From positions 1 to 33,879 of the forward strand of contig JAEWSD010000191.1 of assembly GCA_023398615.1 (NCBI GenBank): a stretch of 33,879 bases of DNA, in the 5' to 3' direction. The notes beneath the pieces were generated by a model. That model was not told the DNA's origin, ran no database searches, and worked only from the letters and a program-made list of their open reading frames with translations. Below, piece after piece: positions 24,477 through 32,081 of the stretch. This DNA is from Bacillota bacterium (lineage in GTDB: Bacteria; Bacillota; Clostridia; Lachnospirales; Lachnospiraceae). The number at the start of each line of letters is the position of its first letter. Within the stretch, counting starts at the first letter, position 1. Made by a program: the position numbers and the translations under genes.

Positions 24477-25739
24477 ATGGAGTATACGTTGAAAAACAGA
24501 GGTTTATTGCATTTCAGGGTGCCGGTTCGGTTTTTGTGGGGAATTTTAGGCATCCTGTCTGTACTGATGATTATATATTACGGATATCAAAAGGGAACGG
24601 AGCCGTCTTATACATTAAGGCTATGTGTATTGTCGTTAATCCTTATATCCATAGTGGTATTTTATATCATGACACAGCAAAAGGTACTGAAGGAATTTCC
24701 GTTTTTTAATTCCGTTTTTATTATAACATTCATAACTTCTTTATTATTGATAATACTAACGGATGGAAAAGCAGAATTACATTTATGGCTGGTGGGCGGT
24801 TTACTGGTTGCGATGCTTTTCGATGTATCCCTGGGATATATCGTTACCTATAACCTGATTTTTTTTGCCAGCTTTGTAGGCGGGCTGGGCATTGAAGCTA
24901 TCGTCTATCTTCTGGTTGCGGGTACGTTGTTCTGCCTGCTGTCCGGTTATTTAAAGAATCCGGAAACCATATTTTATGCTCTTATCATTATTTTGTCATT
25001 GCAGATTGTTATGCTGTTTATAATTAACAGCTTTATCCTGAAGGATACCATTACCGTGGATGCCGTATACTCGGTAGTTTCGAGCCTGATGGCGATAATC
25101 GGATCATTGGGTGCCTGTCATATTTATAAGAGTATAACGGGACGACACGGGAATCAGCCAATACAGCAGGAGGATGGTGTGTCGGACACGCCGGCGGAGG
25201 AAGACAGGGACGGTACGCATACCCTGGAGGAAATAACGGATGTAAATTTTCCGCTGATGGAACGGCTGAAACAGCATTCTGAGAATTTGTACAGGCATTC
25301 CCTGTTAATCGGTGAAATTTCCGGCAATGCCGCACAGACCATCGGTGCGGACGAACGGAAGGCAAGAGCCGGAGGAATGTATCATGAGATAGGGAGGCTT
25401 ATTGGCAGGCAATATATTGAGGAAGGTATCAAGCTTGCGGAGGAATACCACCTTCCCGGGAGCATAAAGGATATCATCAGGCAGCATAACTTAAAATATG
25501 AGAAGCCGAAATCTCCGGAAGCCGCCATAGTAATGATGACAGTAAGCTTCATTGCAACCAGGGAATATCTGGAGAAGACGATGAAGGACGGCAATGGGAA
25601 TCCGGGAGACAAAACTGTCCCTTCCGATAAAATTGTCGATAATTTGTTCCAGCTTCGATTGACAAAAGGCAGCCTGGATGAGTCCGGTCTGACCGTTCAG
25701 GAGTTTAACCAATTAAAAGAATTTTATCTACATATGTAG
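24477..25739 (+). CDS. Truncated PgpH/YqfF-like 7TM-HD protein with a decayed HD site
   Basis: The position between phoH and ybeY is that of yqfF/pgpH, a cyclic di-AMP phosphodiesterase. This product has only 420 residues versus 700-800. It has about seven or eight membrane segments (roughly 20-225) but lacks the large extracellular 7TMR-HDED domain. The C-terminal HD domain is recognisable (YRHSLLIGEISGNAAQTIGA, then KARAGGMYHEIGR) but damaged. HD is HE (303-304), the segment expected to hold NPHD and SHV is deleted, QHHG is QHN (336-338), and the later metal-binding Asp of ADS is V356. Only H274, H303 and H337 remain, so hydrolysis is unlikely. It may be a non-enzymatic sensor or a decaying gene, although the frame is open throughout. 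The start at 24477 has a weak ribosome site inside a hairpin. Confidence 0.8.
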   Translation: MEYTLKNRGLLHFRVPVRFLWGILGILSVLMIIYYGYQKGTEPSYTLRLCVLSLILISIVVFYIMTQQKVLKEFPFFNSVFIITFITSLLLIILTDGKAELHLWLVGGLLVAMLFDVSLGYIVTYNLIFFASFVGGLGIEAIVYLLVAGTLFCLLSGYLKNPETIFYALIIILSLQIVMLFIINSFILKDTITVDAVYSVVSSLMAIIGSLGACHIYKSITGRHGNQPIQQEDGVSDTPAEEDRDGTHTLEEITDVNFPLMERLKQHSENLYRHSLLIGEISGNAAQTIGADERKARAGGMYHEIGRLIGRQYIEEGIKLAEEYHLPGSIKDIIRQHNLKYEKPKSPEAAIVMMTVSFIATREYLEKTMKDGNGNPGDKTVPSDKIVDNLFQLRLTKGSLDESGLTVQEFNQLKEFYLHM

Positions 25740-25756
25740 AATTACTATATTTATTG

Positions 25757-25774
25757 ACCTGGCATGCAGGTTTT
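25757..25774 (+). terminator. Short hairpin with TTTT before ybeY
   Basis: ACCTG pairs with CAGGT around GCATG and runs into TTTT. The stem is only five pairs, so termination would be partial at best. Confidence 0.3.
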
Positions 25775-25811
25775 GCGTATTTGAAAAGGCTGTGCGGGAA
25801 TGGAGGAAACT

Positions 25812-26309
25812 ATGACATTGAACATAGAGTATGAAACCGATGTCAAGCTGGAACTGGATTACCGGACTATTATTACTACCGTAGTAGAAAAGGCAATAGA
25901 GCTGGAGAATTGTCCGTATGAGACAGAGCTGAATGTTATCCTGACCGATGACATGGCGATCCGTGAGATTAATCGTAATTATCGCGATCTGGATGAGGTT
26001 ACGGACGTATTGTCCTTTCCGCTGATCGATTATACGGCAGCGGCAGATTTTTCACACCTGGAGGAGAAGGAGGAGGATTACTTTAATCCTGAAACCGGGG
26101 AGCTGCTTCTGGGTGATATTATCATATCGGTCGAAAAGGTAACGGACCAGGCAAAGGAATATGGGCATTCGAAAGAGCGGGAGCTTGCTTTTCTGACGGC
26201 ACACAGCATGATGCATTTATTCGGTTATGATCACATGGAAGAGGATGAGCGGCGGCTTATGGAAGAAAGGCAGCGAAAGGTTCTGGAAGAGCTTAATATA
26301 GCAAGATAG
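25812..26309 (+). CDS. ybeY: Endoribonuclease YbeY (16S rRNA maturation)
   Basis: YbeY is a zinc-dependent single-strand endoribonuclease involved in 16S rRNA 3' processing and ribosome quality control. The 165-residue protein has the metal site AHSMMHLFGYDHMEEDE, with three histidines (H-x3-H-x5-H), and the upstream conserved DEVTDVLSFPL. An ATG at 25800 is also in frame, but GGAGG lies between it and the ATG at 25812, which favours 25812. It completes the phoH-HD-ybeY order. The dgkA, cdd and era genes that often follow are absent here. Confidence 0.95.
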   Translation: MTLNIEYETDVKLELDYRTIITTVVEKAIELENCPYETELNVILTDDMAIREINRNYRDLDEVTDVLSFPLIDYTAAADFSHLEEKEEDYFNPETGELLLGDIIISVEKVTDQAKEYGHSKERELAFLTAHSMMHLFGYDHMEEDERRLMEERQRKVLEELNIAR

Positions 26310-26349
26310 GGTTATAATCAATTTTTATAGATGAGAGGGTAAGTTTGAA

Positions 26350-27444
26350 ATGAAGAAAAGTATAATAGTGATCCTACTAATGATTATGATATTTTCTTTA
26401 TCGGGCTGCAGGAAAAAAAATACGGAGGATTCACAGGATGTGACTCCGGCGCCTACCGAAGCGGCTACACCGACTCCGATGCCCGCCATACCGACAGAGG
26501 AACCGGAGAATCATGACGGTGAGATAAGGAGCAGGCTGACCGGTCTTTGGGTTCCGGAAGAGGTTGGGAATAAAAGGCCATATGCGATTATGTTTAACAA
26601 TATTGAATATGCATCGCCGCAAAGCGGTACCTCGGAAGCTTCCATTCTGTATGAAGCTTTGGCGGAGGGCGGTATTACAAGGCTGATGGGGATTTTCGAA
26701 GAATTAAACGAATCCCGCATCGGCTCGGTAAGAAGTGCAAGACATTACTTTGTCAGTATTGCGGACGAGTATGATGCGATCTATGTGCATTATGGCGAGA
26801 CCACCTATGCAACCAAGAAAATAAAGGCTTTAGGTATAAATAACCTGAGCGGGTTAACAGGTCTGGGCGAGACGGTTTTCTATCGGGATAAATCCATCAA
26901 GGCGCCTCATAATGCATTTGCCAGCAGGGAAGGAATTCTTAAGGGAACTGAAATAAAGGGCTATGATACCGAATATGACGAAGACTATGAAGGGCACTTT
27001 CGTTTCTATGAGGAAGACACGGAGCTTGATTCGGGCCAGACGGTTAATATGGTTACCCTTGCCTTTTCCAATTCCGCCAGTCCGTATTTTGAATATAACA
27101 GTGAGGATAAGCTGTATTACCGTTATCAGTTTGAAAAAGAGCATATTGATAAAAATACCGGAAAGCAGCTGGCTTTTAAAAATATCCTTGTCCAGTTTGT
27201 CAGGGAATGGGATATTGACAAGAACGGGTATCAGACTATGGATATCGAGGACTCCTCGGGAACTGGTTATTATATAACGGACGGCAGGAAAGCAGACATT
27301 ACCTGGACGAAGAATGAGGCATCCAGGAAGATGCGTTACTATGACGAGCAGGGCAATGAATTGACGGTTAATCCAGGGAAGACTTATATCGCTGTTTTTC
27401 CTGACCGGAGGATAGAGGATGTCGTTTTGTCGGATGTACAATAA
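26350..27444 (+). CDS. YerB-like lipoprotein (DUF3048)
   Basis: This is a predicted lipoprotein of unknown biochemical role. The signal peptide ends in the lipobox LSGC with C20 as the lipidation site, followed by a Thr/Pro/Glu-rich spacer (about 25-58). The DUF3048 N-terminal domain contains NKRPYAIMFNNIEYASPQSG and RIGSVRSARHYFVSIADEYD, and the C-terminal domain includes KADITWTKNEAS and NPGKTYIAVFP. The 364-residue length is usual for the family. It lies 40 bases after ybeY with its own AGAGGG ribosome binding site and no clear promoter, so it may be co-transcribed. Confidence 0.88.
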   Translation: MKKSIIVILLMIMIFSLSGCRKKNTEDSQDVTPAPTEAATPTPMPAIPTEEPENHDGEIRSRLTGLWVPEEVGNKRPYAIMFNNIEYASPQSGTSEASILYEALAEGGITRLMGIFEELNESRIGSVRSARHYFVSIADEYDAIYVHYGETTYATKKIKALGINNLSGLTGLGETVFYRDKSIKAPHNAFASREGILKGTEIKGYDTEYDEDYEGHFRFYEEDTELDSGQTVNMVTLAFSNSASPYFEYNSEDKLYYRYQFEKEHIDKNTGKQLAFKNILVQFVREWDIDKNGYQTMDIEDSSGTGYYITDGRKADITWTKNEASRKMRYYDEQGNELTVNPGKTYIAVFPDRRIEDVVLSDVQ

Positions 27445-27518
27445 CATATAGTCAGGAATAAAGTACAAAAGATACGGATCGGGTTATTACAAAAACCGGA
27501 CGAAAGATACATTGCAAT

Positions 27519-27542
27519 ATTCAGCCTGCTCGCAGGCTGAAT
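27519..27542. repeat. Perfect inverted repeat in the leader of the flippase gene
   Basis: ATTCAGCCTG pairs perfectly with CAGGCTGAAT around CTCG. It lies 18 bases before the ATG at 27561 and is followed by purine-rich sequence, not T residues, so it is not an ordinary terminator. Confidence 0.7.
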
Positions 27543-27560
27543 GGCGGAAGAGAGGATAGT

Positions 27561-29189
27561 ATGGGAACAAACAGGAAAAGCAGTAATTTCTTAGTGCAGG
27601 GAAGCATATTGGCGGCCGCCTCCATAATAGGCCGGATAATAGGGCTTTTATACCGCATACCTTTAACCAATATAATCGGAGATGAAGGAATGGGGTATTA
27701 TTCCAATGCATTTGCTATTTATAATGTAGCCCTGATCCTGTCTTCTTACAGTTTGCCGCTTGCCGTGTCAAAGCTTGTTGCGGCACGTGTGGTAAGGAAG
27801 GAGTACCGGAATTCCTATCGTATTTTTCTGTGTGCTATGGGATTTGCCTTAATGACAGGTATAATTGCAACACTGGCGGTTTTTTTCGGGGCGGATTTCC
27901 TGGCGGTTACACTGTATAATGCCGAGCCGATGGCAATACCGCTCAAGGTGCTGGCACCGACCATCTTCGTATTTGCCGTAATGGGGGTCTTAAGAGGTTA
28001 TTTCCAGGGGAAAAATACGATGCTTCCTACCTCGATATCGCAGATTCTGGAGCAAATCATAAACGCAATTGTGAGTATTGCAGCCGCTTACTATTTAATG
28101 AAGGCTCACAGTGCCTCCGTCAATATAGCCGGATACGGCGCCGCGGGCAGCACCTTTGGAACCTTTGCCGGTGCTGCGGTGTCACTGCTGTTTCTTTTGT
28201 TTATATTTACCCTGTATAAACCGATTATAAAGCGACAGTTAAGGAAGGATACGGGTAACTCCAAAGAATCCTGGCGGCAGATATTCGGGCTGCTTCTCAT
28301 TACTATTGTACCTGTTATACTGAGTCAGACCGTATATCAGGTCAGTTCGGTCATCGACGGTTCCCTGTTCGGACATATCATGGAAGAAAAAGGGCTGGAT
28401 ACGGAAGCAAGAAACACCTTATGGGGAATCTATGCGAATAAATATAATACGTTAATCAATATTCCGGTTTCCATTGCTTCTGCAATGGCGGTGGCTATCA
28501 TACCGAGTATCGTGGCTTCAAGGGCAGACGGAAGGAATCTGGAGGTAAACAATAAGATACAGCAGGCCGTTAAGCTGAACATGATCATAGCGATTCCTTC
28601 GGCGGTCGGTATGGGGGTGCTTGCCTCACCGATACTTAAACTTTTGTTTGGAGACGGTTCGGCGATGCCGGCCAATCTGCTGCGGCTCGGTTCCGTAGCT
28701 ATCGTATTTTTTGCTCTTTCCACCATAACAAATGCCGTATTGCAGGGGATTAACAGGATGCGGGTACCGGTTATCCATTCGGCAATCTCATTGGTTGTCC
28801 ATATCGCTTTGGTATTTGTTTTACTTAAAGTCTTTAATCTTGGTACATATGGGATGGTAATCGGCAACATATCGTTTGCCCTACTGGTCTGCATTCTGAA
28901 CTGGATCTCCGTAGGAAGGCATCTCAACTATAAACAAGAGGTTTTCCGAACCTTTATTATTCCGACCTCTTGCTCCGTATTTATGGGAGTTTTTGCATTC
29001 CTTACATATGAAGGGGTTTACCTTCTGGTCCACAGGAATTCCATAAGCACGTTGGCGGCTATCCTTGTAGCAGTGGCGGTATATTTCTGCTCATTACTCC
29101 TTTTCAAAGGGGTTACCCGGAATGAACTAAGCGATATGCCTTTGGGAAGAACCCTGGTGCGTGTTGCGGATAAGCTGCATCTTTTATAA
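27561..29189 (+). CDS. MurJ/SpoVB-type lipid-linked oligosaccharide flippase (MOP superfamily)
   Basis: This is a polytopic membrane protein of the MVF/polysaccharide-transporter group, which moves lipid-linked wall precursors across the membrane. The 542 residues fall into about 14 hydrophobic segments. The N-terminus (NFLVQGSILAAASIIGRIIG, then LLYRIPLTNIIGDEGMGYY) is typical of clostridial SpoVB/YtgP proteins. Length and layout match YtgP (MurJ) and SpoVB about equally, so I cannot say whether it serves vegetative wall or spore cortex. GAGAGG lies six bases before the ATG. The adjacent BofC-like gene hints at sporulation, weakly. Confidence 0.88.
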   Translation: MGTNRKSSNFLVQGSILAAASIIGRIIGLLYRIPLTNIIGDEGMGYYSNAFAIYNVALILSSYSLPLAVSKLVAARVVRKEYRNSYRIFLCAMGFALMTGIIATLAVFFGADFLAVTLYNAEPMAIPLKVLAPTIFVFAVMGVLRGYFQGKNTMLPTSISQILEQIINAIVSIAAAYYLMKAHSASVNIAGYGAAGSTFGTFAGAAVSLLFLLFIFTLYKPIIKRQLRKDTGNSKESWRQIFGLLLITIVPVILSQTVYQVSSVIDGSLFGHIMEEKGLDTEARNTLWGIYANKYNTLINIPVSIASAMAVAIIPSIVASRADGRNLEVNNKIQQAVKLNMIIAIPSAVGMGVLASPILKLLFGDGSAMPANLLRLGSVAIVFFALSTITNAVLQGINRMRVPVIHSAISLVVHIALVFVLLKVFNLGTYGMVIGNISFALLVCILNWISVGRHLNYKQEVFRTFIIPTSCSVFMGVFAFLTYEGVYLLVHRNSISTLAAILVAVAVYFCSLLLFKGVTRNELSDMPLGRTLVRVADKLHLL

Positions 29190-29203
29190 ATCAATAATTT
29201 CTA

Positions 29204-29234
29204 TGTATAAATATTTAAAAACTAGTGAATACTA
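29204..29234 (+). promoter_or_regulatory. Possible forespore (sigma-F/G-like) promoter
   Basis: TGTATA (29204-29209) and AATACTA (29228-29234) lie about 18 bases apart and loosely resemble the sigma-G pattern (-10 CATnnTA). bofC is a forespore gene in Bacillus. The region is AT-rich, so chance is likely enough. Confidence 0.25.
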
Positions 29235-29255
29235 TATGCCAAAGGAGTGATTTCG

Positions 29256-29993
29256 GTGAAAATCAAGAAGGCATGTGTCTATCTCATTAGTTTTTTTTCA
29301 ATAGCGCTCATGTTCTCGGTGTGCTATTATTTAAGCTATAAGAATGCATTGAAACAATTTAACGAAGATGCGGTGGAGAGGAATAATGAATTAATCTTAT
29401 CTTTGGAAAATAACGGTTTACTGCAGAACGCACAGATTACCCAGGCTCCCGAACCTGGTTCGGAGACGCAGGAAACAGTACAAAATGATGAATACAATAC
29501 GGATAGCAACACTGACAGTTCAAGCATTGCCGTCGATACGGTGACGGAAGATACCATCCTTCCGGCCACACAATATACATTGCAGACCTATGACATAAAA
29601 ACCGATAAGATGGAGGAAGAAGTACTGCCGACTCCAAGCTATCTTGTGGGACTTACCCGTAATGAGGTGATTAAATACCTGTATGATTATATGGATGATT
29701 TATCCTGGAACGAGTATGAAAAGGGACTTACAGCCTTTGAACTGATGCAGTTTTCAAAACAGAAGGTTATTCTCCGGAAGACTTATAATACCGACCTGGT
29801 TGTAAACAAATATTATTTAAAGTCGCAAAACGGTTATATCGTAGTTTACTATGGGGATAAGAAGACGGTATATGACTATACGTCCGTATCCGTCGAAGAT
29901 TTATCCCAGTATGAGCAGCTTCAGCTTGAAGAAGGAATTTTTGTAAAGGATCTTGACGAACTGTACGCCTTACTGGAAAATTATTCGAGCTGA
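29256..29993 (+). CDS. Membrane-anchored protein with BofC-like C-terminal domain
   Basis: The 245-residue product has an N-terminal membrane anchor (about 4-24), a Gln/Glu/Thr/Ser-rich spacer (about 50-115), and a compact C-terminal domain (about 128-245) including LTRNEVIKYLYDYMDDLSWN, YYLKSQNGYIVVYYGDKKTV and EGIFVKDLDELYALLENYSS. That last region resembles the BofC C-terminal domain, whose Bacillus member restrains the SpoIVB protease in the forespore. The match is by eye, so function is a guess. Two GTG codons are possible; 29256 is chosen because the one at 29247 overlaps the AAAGGAG ribosome site. Confidence 0.65.
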   Translation: MKIKKACVYLISFFSIALMFSVCYYLSYKNALKQFNEDAVERNNELILSLENNGLLQNAQITQAPEPGSETQETVQNDEYNTDSNTDSSSIAVDTVTEDTILPATQYTLQTYDIKTDKMEEEVLPTPSYLVGLTRNEVIKYLYDYMDDLSWNEYEKGLTAFELMQFSKQKVILRKTYNTDLVVNKYYLKSQNGYIVVYYGDKKTVYDYTSVSVEDLSQYEQLQLEEGIFVKDLDELYALLENYSS

Positions 29994-30002
29994 AAAAAAG
30001 AA

Positions 30003-30030
30003 TTGACATTTTAAAATATTCGTTTATAAT
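30003..30030 (+). promoter_or_regulatory. Consensus promoter upstream of amtB
   Basis: TTGACA (30003-30008) and TATAAT (30025-30030) with a 16-base spacer. The start near 30037 lies only eight bases before a strong terminator hairpin, so most transcripts would be about 46 bases unless termination is relieved. Confidence 0.75.
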
Positions 30031-30044
30031 AAATTATTGAGTCG

Positions 30045-30082
30045 AAGGCGATTACTCTTAAAAAAGAGTAATGGCCTTTTTT
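30045..30082 (+). terminator. Strong intrinsic terminator, possible amtB attenuator
   Basis: AAGGC-G-ATTACTCTT pairs with AAGAGTAAT-G-GCCTT over 14 pairs with one G-G mismatch and an AAAA loop, ending in TTTTTT. It may terminate the BofC-like gene, attenuate the amtB promoter, or both. Confidence 0.85.
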
Positions 30083-30143
30083 GCTGCCCTAAATATATAT
30101 TTAAGGAAGTATTAGCTTACTTACCTGGTAATTCCATATGCTC

Positions 30144-30177
30144 TTGCGACGGCTGCGGGATTGCCCCCATGTCGCAA
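30144..30177 (+). promoter_or_regulatory. Second hairpin in the amtB leader
   Basis: TTGCGAC pairs perfectly with GTCGCAA, enclosing an inner GGG/CCC stem with an ATTG loop. It lies between the terminator and the amtB ribosome site, with no adjacent T-run. Confidence 0.5.
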
Positions 30178-30241
30178 ACGTGAAAGGTATTTTTTTACAA
30201 TCTAAATAAAATGCCCATAGGCGGGCAGATTGGAGCCAGTT

Positions 30242-31489
30242 ATGAATATTAATTTAGCTAACAGCGCATTTGTTCTCGTATGTACTACTTTAGTTTTTTT
30301 GATGACACCGGGGCTTGCATTTTTTTACTCAGGGATGGAAAGAAGAAAAAATACATTAAATACATTAATGTCCTGCTTCTTTATATGCGGAGTGGGATCC
30401 GTTCTGTGGGTTGTAATTGGATATTCCCTGTCTTTCGGAGCTGACCATGCCGGTATTATCGGCGGCTTCGGCAATATGTTCTTTCAAGGCGTAAGTACGG
30501 AACCGAATGAGGCTTATTCCAGCACAATTCCGGAGAACCTGTTTGGTACCTATCAGATGATGTTTGCAATCATCACTCCTGCGTTGATCTGCGGTGCCGT
30601 TGCAGGAAGAATGAAATTCTCGGCGTTGTTTATTTTCATAGTTGCATGGTCCTTAATTGTTTATTACCCGATGGCACATATGGTATGGGGAGACGGCGGC
30701 TTCTTAAGAGAGCTTGGTGCCGTTGACTTTGCAGGCGGTAATGTCGTACATATCAGCTCCGGTGTATCCGGTTTGATTGCATGTATTATGCTTGGAAAAA
30801 GAAGAGAGTATGGCGTGGTGACCTATAAGCCTCACAATATACCGTTTGTGATTATCGGTGCGGGACTTTTGTGGTTTGGCTGGTTCGGCTTCAACGGCGG
30901 CAGTGCGCTGGCAGCGGACGGCCTGGCGGTCCATGCGATCCTGACTACGAATACTTCTGCGGCAACGGCATTATTATCCTGGATGCTGTTGGAAAAATTG
31001 CTTCATGGGAAGCCAACGGTATTAGGTGCCGCAACAGGAGCTGTGGTTGGTCTGGTTGCCATAACACCGGGTGCCGGTTTTGTTCCGATCTGGGCGTCCA
31101 TGATTATTGGTGCTTTGGTTAGTCCAATCTGTTATTTTACAATGACAAAGGTGAAAGCTATATTTAAATATGATGATGCGCTGGATGCATTCGGCTGTCA
31201 TGGAATCGGCGGAATATGGGGCGGAATCGCCACCGGAATATTCACACAAAAGTCAATCAACCCGGTGGCACAATGGGACGGTCTGCTTTTTGGCAGTACC
31301 CATCTTTTAGCAGTACAAGTTATAAGTATCGTAATTACAATTGCATTCTCAGCAATAGCAACCTTTATTATACTGTTTATTTTGAAGCGTTTCATGGAAA
31401 TCAGGGTCACACAGGCGGAGGAAGCACAGGGACTTGATCTGACGGAGCACAGTGAACTGGCATATCCTTCATTTACCGGTTTGGATTAA
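30242..31489 (+). CDS. amtB: Ammonium transporter
   Basis: AmtB-type channels conduct ammonium/ammonia across the membrane as trimers and are gated by PII proteins. The 415-residue product has about 11 membrane segments. The pore twin-histidines are present as H170 (NVVHISSG) and H320 (FGCHGIGGIWGG), and the N-terminus has the family pattern TPGLAFFYSGM. A frame extending to TTG 30230 includes the TTGGAG ribosome site, so the ATG at 30242 is chosen. glnK follows after 44 bases. The leader contains a promoter-terminator arrangement suggesting nitrogen-dependent attenuation. Confidence 0.97.
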   Translation: MNINLANSAFVLVCTTLVFLMTPGLAFFYSGMERRKNTLNTLMSCFFICGVGSVLWVVIGYSLSFGADHAGIIGGFGNMFFQGVSTEPNEAYSSTIPENLFGTYQMMFAIITPALICGAVAGRMKFSALFIFIVAWSLIVYYPMAHMVWGDGGFLRELGAVDFAGGNVVHISSGVSGLIACIMLGKRREYGVVTYKPHNIPFVIIGAGLLWFGWFGFNGGSALAADGLAVHAILTTNTSAATALLSWMLLEKLLHGKPTVLGAATGAVVGLVAITPGAGFVPIWASMIIGALVSPICYFTMTKVKAIFKYDDALDAFGCHGIGGIWGGIATGIFTQKSINPVAQWDGLLFGSTHLLAVQVISIVITIAFSAIATFIILFILKRFMEIRVTQAEEAQGLDLTEHSELAYPSFTGLD

Positions 31490-31533
31490 TAAACCGTTAC
31501 TGTGAAAGACAAACAGAAAGGAAAGAGACTGAT

Positions 31534-31872
31534 ATGAAAAGAATAGAGGCAATTATCCGGCCTGAAAAACTGGAACCTTTAAAAGATGAACTTCTTAAAA
31601 AGAAAATTAACGGCATCACCATCAGTCAGGTACTCGGATGCGGAAAGCAATATGGGTTCACGGAATATGTCAGAGGCAATACGGTGCTTATGAATACCCT
31701 GCCTAAGATCGAAGTCAGCATTGTCGTACCCGACGAGAGACTGGAAGAAATCATTGACTTGATTATTGTGACGACCGAAACCGGAGAATTCGGTGACGGT
31801 AAAATATTCATAACGGATGTTTTAGACTGTATAAGAATCAGGACAAGGGAACGCGGTAATAAAGCGTTATAA
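31534..31872 (+). CDS. glnK: PII nitrogen-regulatory protein, GlnK type
   Basis: PII proteins sense ATP/ADP and 2-oxoglutarate; AmtB-linked members plug the ammonium channel. The 112-residue protein has the N-terminal MKRIEAIIRPEKL, the T-loop region GCGKQYGFTEYVRGNTVLMN, the B-loop GEFGDGKIF and the C-terminal RIRTRERG. The position equivalent to the uridylylated Tyr51 of E. coli PII is Val here (residue 51), so GlnD-type uridylylation at that site is not possible. It probably forms one transcript with amtB. Confidence 0.96.
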   Translation: MKRIEAIIRPEKLEPLKDELLKKKINGITISQVLGCGKQYGFTEYVRGNTVLMNTLPKIEVSIVVPDERLEEIIDLIIVTTETGEFGDGKIFITDVLDCIRIRTRERGNKAL

Positions 31873-31895
31873 AATTATTGGTATAAGTTAATTTC

Positions 31896-31970
31896 ACCGG
31901 TGTATATGGAAATCAAACCGGATCCGAATGAAAATTGAGACGGATCAGGTGAATGTCTGTATACACCGGT
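31896..31970 (+). terminator. Nested double-stem structure after glnK
   Basis: An outer perfect 11-base stem (ACCGGTGTATA with TATACACCGGT) encloses an inner stem (ACCGGATCCG with CGGATCAGGT, one mismatch). TTTTG follows the outer stem. It can act as the amtB-glnK terminator, but the large enclosed stem is unusual for that role. Confidence 0.6.
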
Positions 31971-32034
31971 TTTGTATCTTGTTGTGTAAACCGTAAAACA
32001 GCCACTTTCGACATAAGTTGCATTACTATTGTCA

Positions 32035-32063
32035 TTGAAATTCCAAGGAGAAAATGCTAATAT
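32035..32063 (+). promoter_or_regulatory. Promoter of the DUF1349 gene
   Basis: TTGAAA (32035-32040) and TAATAT (32058-32063) are 17 bases apart, and TGC before TAATAT forms an extended -10. It would give a leader of about 130 bases. Confidence 0.55.
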
Positions 32064-32081
32064 ATTACAATAACATATTTT

